Positions 59,142-64,000 of a stretch of DNA of 64,000 nt are shown here, one piece after another. Source of the DNA: Myxococcales bacterium (GTDB lineage Bacteria > Myxococcota_A > Polyangia > Polyangiales > GCA-016699535). Below the pieces are notes generated by a model. The model was given only the letters and a program-made list of their open reading frames with translations. It ran no database searches and had not been told where the DNA came from. Location: contig CP064980.1 of the NCBI GenBank assembly GCA_016699535.1, positions 2,612,001 to 2,676,000 on the forward strand. Direction: 5' to 3'. Each line of letters begins with the position of its first letter. Positions within the stretch are counted from its first letter, which is position 1. The translations under genes and the position numbers were made by a program.

Positions 59142-61283
59142 TTAACCGGCTTCTTCTTTTACCAGCAGTCCGGATGCACGCTTAAGTCGTTTCAGGGCAA
59201 GCAAGGTTGCGCGATGGGCTTGTTGCTCGAGCGTGGGGTCTGATTCGAGTATTTTCCTAGCCGCTGCGCGCGCTCGCTCGAGGAGTTCGGCATCGCGTTT
59301 CAGGTTGCCAAAGCGGAAGCCCACGACGCCAGACTGGCGTTGTCCAAAGAGCTCTCCTGGCCCGCGCAGTTGCAAGTCCTTTTCAGCAATCTCGAATCCA
59401 TCTGAGCTTTCACACATAACCTCTAGTCTTGATTCAGCTTCTTCGCTTTGAGCCTCGTGGAGCAAGAGGCAGGCACTTGGCTGCCCTCCACGTCCGATGC
59501 GGCCTCTCAACTGATGAAGCTGCGCTAGCCCAAAGCGTTCAGCGTGCTCGATCACCATCAGGTTTGCGCGCGGGATATCCACGCCAACTTCGATCACGGT
59601 TGTGCTGACCAGGATTTGCGTTTTCCCTTCGACAAAATCAGCCATCACCTGTTGCCGAGAGGCATAGTCCAGTCGGCCATGCATAAGGCCCACGCCTTCT
59701 TTATGAAAAAGACGACTGAGTTCAGCGTAGCTCTCTTCTGCTGCACGGAGTGGCATGGCTTCGGAAACCTCGATGGATGGACAGACCACAAAAACCTGAC
59801 CGCCTTTATTGAGTGCACGCTTAATAATATCGATGGCACGGTGGCGCTCGGCTACGGGGATCATCTTTGTAACAGGCGCTAGCCGTCCGGGCGGCATTTC
59901 GTCGACAACGCTTGTTTGAAGGTCCCCATAAAGAGCCAGTGCGAGCGAGCGCGGTATGGGCGTGGCCGTCATAACCAACAGGTGCGGAGCGAGTCTGCCT
60001 TCGGGGCTTGCTTTTTTAACGAGGCTAAGACGCTGCGATACGCCAAAACGATGTTGTTCATCCACTACCACGAAGCGCAGTCGCTTAAAGACGAAATCTT
60101 CGTTCATTAGCGCGTGTGTTCCCACGGCGACATGGATTTGGCCGGATGCGAGCGACTGTTTTAGCTCTTCTTTATGCTTGGATCGCATGCCGCCTAACAC
60201 CAGCTCGACCCTTACATCCAAAGGCTCTAGCAGCTCTTTTAGCGAGCGGTAGTGTTGTTCAGCCAAGACCTCGGTAGGCGCCATGATAGCGACTTGGGTT
60301 TTGGCGGAAACCGCGTAAACCGAAGCGAGCGCTGCGACTGCTGTTTTTCCGCAACCGACATCGCCTTGGAGCAGGCGTCTCATGGGCGCATCTCTTTGCA
60401 GGTCTGTGATGATTTCCTTTAGCACTCTGCTTTGCGCTGATGTGAGTTTGAAAGGCAGGCTGCTTTTCAGACGCTTCACTTTTGCAGGCTCACCTTTGAG
60501 AGCTTCCGCTTCGTAGTCCCCTTGAGCTGCTCTTCGTTCATGAAGCGCAAGTTCCAGCAAGAAAAACTCTTCGTAGGCCAAGCGTTGATGATAGATGCTG
60601 GAAAAAGAATTGAGCGCATCGACTTCATCCAAACTTAGTTCATTCGAGGGAAAATGCAGCGCTACGAGCGCATCGTAAAGAGGCATGAGACCCTCTTCGT
60701 CTCGCATGGACTGTGGTATTGCATCTAAGATGTCATCCTTGCAGCGGTTGACGGAAGCTTGAATGGCTTTGTGCAAAGCCTTGCTCGGCACCCCTTGCAT
60801 ATCTGGATAACGGGTAATGACGGCGGCGTCCGCTTGCTCACTGTCGGTGAGCACTGCGGTGTCGGGGTGAGCTGCTGAGAGCACTCCCCGGTAGCGTTCA
60901 ATACGGCCACTGACTCGAACAACAGCGCCATGCCGGTACTTTTTCAGATGATTGGGGAAAGCCGAAAACCATACAAGTCTTAAGACGGCATGGGGGCCAT
61001 GCGGATCACTGGGCAATGGCGCTAGGCTTACCTCTGCCATGCGCCGGCCACGTGCATAGATCATTCGAGAGCCCAAAACAACGCCCATACTAACCTGTCG
61101 CTTTCCTTCTTCAAGCTGACTTAAGGGGGTGATCTGTCGCTCATCGACATAGTTCCGCGGTAGGATGAGAGGCAAATCACCGACCTGACATAGGCCCCGT
61201 TCGCGCAGTACGGCTCCCACGACCTTACCGATGCCAGGTAGTGTTTCGATTGCTGCTTCTGAGGGGATTGTTTTTCGATTCAC
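59142..61283 (-). CDS. recG: ATP-dependent DNA helicase RecG
   Basis: RecG remodels stalled replication forks and Holliday junctions. The 713-residue protein has the N-terminal wedge domain, then the helicase motifs: Walker A LLQGDVGCGKTAVAAL near residue 310, the RecG-specific DEQHRFGVSQR near residue 413, VMTATPIPRSLAL near residue 440, STTVIEVGVDIPRANLMVIE near residue 575, and the C-terminal HQLRGRIGRGG motif. The GTG at 61283 overlaps the greA stop (GTGA at 61280-61283), consistent with the coupling seen in neighbouring genes; a TTG at 61289 is the alternative. The stop lies 34 bp after the end of the divergent flavoprotein gene, which converges on it. Confidence 0.96.
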   Translation of the reverse strand: MNRKTIPSEAAIETLPGIGKVVGAVLRERGLCQVGDLPLILPRNYVDERQITPLSQLEEGKRQVSMGVVLGSRMIYARGRRMAEVSLAPLPSDPHGPHAVLRLVWFSAFPNHLKKYRHGAVVRVSGRIERYRGVLSAAHPDTAVLTDSEQADAAVITRYPDMQGVPSKALHKAIQASVNRCKDDILDAIPQSMRDEEGLMPLYDALVALHFPSNELSLDEVDALNSFSSIYHQRLAYEEFFLLELALHERRAAQGDYEAEALKGEPAKVKRLKSSLPFKLTSAQSRVLKEIITDLQRDAPMRRLLQGDVGCGKTAVAALASVYAVSAKTQVAIMAPTEVLAEQHYRSLKELLEPLDVRVELVLGGMRSKHKEELKQSLASGQIHVAVGTHALMNEDFVFKRLRFVVVDEQHRFGVSQRLSLVKKASPEGRLAPHLLVMTATPIPRSLALALYGDLQTSVVDEMPPGRLAPVTKMIPVAERHRAIDIIKRALNKGGQVFVVCPSIEVSEAMPLRAAEESYAELSRLFHKEGVGLMHGRLDYASRQQVMADFVEGKTQILVSTTVIEVGVDIPRANLMVIEHAERFGLAQLHQLRGRIGRGGQPSACLLLHEAQSEEAESRLEVMCESSDGFEIAEKDLQLRGPGELFGQRQSGVVGFRFGNLKRDAELLERARAAARKILESDPTLEQQAHRATLLALKRLKRASGLLVKEEAG

Positions 61284-61750
61284 TTCCAACGCACGGAGAC
61301 AATTTCGTAGTTGCGAGTGCCGCCTGGTGCTTTGACTTGGGCTTCGTCGCCCTCATGTTTGCCAATGAGTGCTCGCGCCATGGGGGAAGTGACCGAAATC
61401 GTGCCGTTGGCAATATCCGATTCATCCGCGCCGACAATGCGGTATTCCACTACTTTGCCCGAATCGATATCTTCGAGTTTAACATAGGCTCCGAAACGGA
61501 TTTTATCGCCGCCCAGGGTTGATGTGTCGATCACTTCGGCGCGCGCGAGTCTGTCTTCGATCTCCACGACGCGCTTCAACCATGCCTTGTTTTTCTTTAG
61601 CAGCATGGTACTCGGCATTCTCTTTAAATCGCCGTGTTCGCGCGCAATACCAATCTCTTGTGAGATTTTGGGCCGTTCGATTTCCGTAAGCAACTTAAGT
61701 TCTTTTTTCAGAGCAGCATGCCCCTCAAGTGTCATCGGTACCTTGTCCAT
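61280..61750 (-). CDS. greA: Transcript cleavage factor GreA (hidden pair of frameshifts)
   Basis: GreA binds the RNA polymerase secondary channel and triggers cleavage of backtracked transcripts. The raw frame is open over 156 codons but its coiled-coil tip reads HGDLKRMPSTMLL. The other frame gives the true motif KENAEYHAAKEKQGMVEA. Lengthening the T3 run at 61623-61625 by one and adding two bases in the GC run near 61568-61574 restores the full family sequence (157 aa; E. coli 158), including the acidic residues needed for cleavage. The raw ORF thus hides two indels. C-terminal motifs SPMARALIGKHEGDEA and the N-terminal PMTLEGHAALKKEL are intact in frame. It overlaps recG by 4 bp. Confidence 0.93.
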   Translation of the reverse strand: MDKVPMTLEGHAALKKELKLLTEIERPKISQEIGIAREHGDLKRMPSTMLLKKNKAWLKRVVEIEDRLARAEVIDTSTLGGDKIRFGAYVKLEDIDSGKVVEYRIVGADESDIANGTISVTSPMARALIGKHEGDEAQVKAPGGTRNYEIVSVRWK

Positions 61751-61893
61751 AGCGTCCCGTACCTACCTTAGTCTCCTTTGTCAACGCTCAAAACACCTGT
61801 TTGCTAGCGCAAGAACAGCAAGAAATAGGGCTCGAAAGGCTGCCGTTTGCTCTTGGGTTCGGGGGCGAGCAAGGCTATAGTCCAGCGGCTATT

Positions 61894-63062
61894 ATGACCG
61901 AGCAGCAGTTTTCTCAAAATGTGCGCCATCTGGAATATCAGGGCAAACATATTTATCTTGTAGGCACCGCCCACATTTCTCAAAAAAGTGTCGAAGAGGT
62001 GAACTACGTTATCGACACCCTTAAGCCCGATACGGTTTGTGTGGAGTTGGATCAGCTTCGTTACGAAACCCTCGTTGATGATCAACGATTTCGAAAGCTT
62101 GATTTGTTTCAAATCATTCGAGAAAAGAAAGTGCTGTTTGTGATGGCCAATTGGTGCTCTCGGCCTATCAGCGGAGGCTCGGTGCTTTGCTTGGTGTAAA
62201 GCCTGGCGCGGAGTTACTCGCCGCTACCGAAAAAGCAAAAGAGCATGGCGCAAAGCTCGTGTTAGCGGATCGGGACATTCAGGCTACGCTCAAGCGTACC
62301 TGGCGTAACCTTTCTTTTCTAAACAAGTTCCGACTGGTTTCGGTGATGTTTGGTGCGTTTTTCACAGCCAACGAAATTACCGAAGACACCATTGAAGAGC
62401 TCAAGGACCGAGACAGCTTGAGCGATGCGATGAAAGAGTTCGCTAAGGCCATGCCTCAAGTGCAAATTCCCCTTATTGACGAGCGTGATCGTTACTTGAT
62501 GAGTTCGGTTCAAGAAGCCGAGGGGCAGACCATCGTCGCTGTGGTGGGCGCAGGTCACGTCGAAGGCATGGTTAGCTACCTGGGCCACACCATTAATAGA
62601 CGGGAACTAACCGTTATTCCTCCACCTTCGCGATGGACGGCTTTGCTCAAGTGGATCATCCCCGCCATCGTACTTGCGGCGTTTGTCGTAGGTTACCAAA
62701 AACATGCGGGTGAGACACTAAGCGCCATGATCTACGCTTGGGTGTTGCCCAATGCCGTCGCTGCGGCGGCACTTAGCCTTTTGGCAGGCGCTAAACTATG
62801 GACAGTGCTTACTGCGTTTATTTCATCGCCCATTACCTCGCTTAATCCCACGATTGGCACGGGCATGGTTGCCGGTTTTGTTGAAGCCAAGCTTCGGCGT
62901 CCCACCGTGGAAGATGCGGAAGGTATTCAAGATGCCATGATGAGTGTTCGCGGCATTTATGCAAATCGCTTTACGCGCGTTCTGCTTGTTGCCGTGATGT
63001 CTTCCCTAGGCTCATCGCTTGGGGCATGGATAGGCGCAACCTGGGTCATATCGTTGCTCTAG
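61894..63062 (+). CDS. TraB/PrgY-family membrane protein (one frameshift)
   Basis: A protein of the TraB (PrgY/GumN-like) family, 389 aa if repaired. The N-terminal part has the conserved LVGTAHISQKSVEEV and VCVELDQLRYETL near residues 15-55; HGAKLVLADRDIQ and VVGAGHVEGMVSYL follow in the second frame. The C-terminus has about four transmembrane helices (WIIPAIVLAAFVVGY, AVAAAALSLLAGAKLWTVL, split). Lengthening the TT at 62151-62152 by one base joins ANLVLSAYQRRLGALLGV. Family members are proposed metal-dependent proteases or peptide-pheromone modulators; the activity here is unproven. The ATG at 61894 lies upstream of MTEQQFSQN. Confidence 0.85.
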
Positions 63063-63094
63063 TGCTCTGTCTAAAAGCGATTGACCGCTCCACC

Positions 63095-64000
63095 TTAGTT
63101 CGAAGTGGCCTGCAGGCACTCTCGAGTCGCGCGCCAAATATCGGCTCCCCCCGTCCTCCTGCGCGATTGCTTGCAAAATAGAGGTTGAGGCCATCTGCGC
63201 TTAGCGATGGTGTTGCCTCATTTCCACTGCTGTTGATATTGGCAACAAGTGAAGGCGTGCCGAAAGCGCTACTAAGCGTGCTGCGTGTTGCGGTCCAGAT
63301 GTCGTTTTGCCCAACACCACCAGCGCGATCACTGGTGAAGAAAATCACTAGACCGTCACGCGAAAGTGAGCTGAAGCCGTCATCTGAACTGCTTGCCAAT
63401 TCCGCTACCCGTGTTGGCGCAGAGAAAGGCACGGCGTCTGATGTTCGTGTGGATTGCCATATGTCAAAGCCGCCGGAACCTTGTGGCTGGTTTGAACTAA
63501 ACATTAGCAACAGACCATTGTCGATCAACGATGGATCCAGCTGTGCCGAGTCTCCGCGATTAATATTAACAAAAATATCGTTTGTTGCGACAGTGAAACT
63601 GCTCTGCAGGCTTGTGCGAGTGGCATACAAAAGATTTCCATCGACCCCGAAGTCTATCCAAGAGTCGTAGGCTAGGTTGAGGTCTCCGTTCCACAGCGAA
63701 GGGCTATCGTTTGCTTTGCTGTCGTTTACGGCCGAAAGGCTAATGGGTGAGGAAAAAGCATCGTTTGTGCTAGCGCGACTGGCAACGTAGATATCCGCAT
63801 CGCCCTGCCCTCCGCTTTTCCAGGATGCAAAATACAAGCTAAGATGATCTGCGCTTGGCGCTGGGTCCCATTCATCCGATGAAGAGTTGACGCCGCTCCC
63901 GAGGTTCGTCGGCGTTGAAAAAGGCCCATAGTAACACGTGCAACTACCGTTCTGACAGACATTGCTTTGGCAATCGGTTGTTGCGTTGCACTGCTTTCCC
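63095..64000 (-). CDS. PD40 (WD40-like/TolB-type) beta-propeller protein, partial (one frameshift)
   Basis: The gene runs off the right end, so the N-terminus is missing. The visible ~301 residues begin with a Cys-rich leader (CNATTDCQSNVCQNGSCTC) and continue with PD40-type propeller repeats: SLYFASWKSGGQGDADIYVA, SLIDNGLLLMFSSNQPQG, SLSRDGLVIFFTSDRAGG and SLSADGLNLYFASNRAGG. The last repeat in the raw frame goes off-family. Lengthening the C6 run at 63147-63152 by one base gives GGADIWRATRECLQATSN with the stop at 63095. The Cys-rich DCQSNVC leader is typical of secreted myxobacterial proteins. It converges with the TraB-type gene, 32 bp apart. Confidence 0.78.

Overview
The window reads as a chromosomal segment of a Gram-negative bacterium, most likely from the Myxococcota or a related deltaproteobacterial lineage. 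The pointers are three Ser/Thr protein kinases with myxobacterial-type catalytic loops (HRDVSPHN, HRDFSPSN) and PEGA-like tails, a PP2C phosphatase, a near-consensus sigma-54 promoter, many lipoproteins including secreted beta-propellers, and a multihaem cytochrome system. The base composition looks roughly even, unlike the high-GC soil myxobacteria, so the exact lineage stays open. There are no rRNA or tRNA genes, no CRISPR array and no transposase gene.

Layout. 1-4935 (+): the end of a UbiB/AarF gene, a non-coding stretch with a MITE-like element and a sigma-54 promoter, a 70-residue protein, then gap-pgk-tpiA-secG. 5048-8631 (-): a heterodimeric ABC exporter. 8794-9549 (+): a PP2C phosphatase. 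9638-22630 (-): rpsA, cmk, aroA, a lipoprotein, mutS, two exported beta-propeller proteins and a PEGA kinase. 22633-30371 (-): glyS, a second kinase, a TPR-like membrane protein, glyQ, scpB, scpA and a site-2 protease. 30441-39455: a membrane-anchored glutamate-synthase-like enzyme (-), a Rep/UvrD helicase (+), an ECF sigma factor, nnrD, pdxJ and prkA (all -). 39627-46053: a third kinase (+), a secreted protein and an RluA-type pseudouridine synthase (-), a multi-domain carboxypeptidase-regulatory-like protein (+), an outer-membrane barrel and a methyltransferase (-). 46059-50710: an RND efflux pump with its adaptor behind a palindromic promoter (-), and a Cys-rich small lipoprotein (+). 50723-52355 (-): an M61-like lipoprotein peptidase and a small membrane protein. 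52432-59107: the electron-transfer locus. 59142-64000: recG and greA (-), a TraB-family protein (+) and a partial PD40 propeller (-).

The most interesting locus is 52432-59107. A translationally coupled operon encodes a multi-helix b-type cytochrome, a 23-haem and a 10-haem periplasmic c-type cytochrome, and a beta-barrel outer-membrane protein. Divergent from it is a single gene (split by one base) for a membrane-anchored protein with two [4Fe-4S] clusters and an FAD/NAD(P) domain. Together they look like a complete path from NAD(P)H or quinol through the periplasm to the outer membrane, that is, a candidate extracellular electron conduit. The 23-haem protein is built from a regular three-haem module.

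A second feature shapes the whole annotation. At least 15 genes carry single-base frameshifts or stops, and most of these can be repaired by changing the length of one homopolymer run by one base (glyS, glyQ, greA, mutS, rluA-type, the RND adaptor, the flavoprotein, the PD40 protein and others). The repaired genes have normal family lengths and restore the tight gene overlaps seen elsewhere. The simplest reading is residual sequencing error rather than decay, so the broken genes are given here as single genes with the break positions stated.
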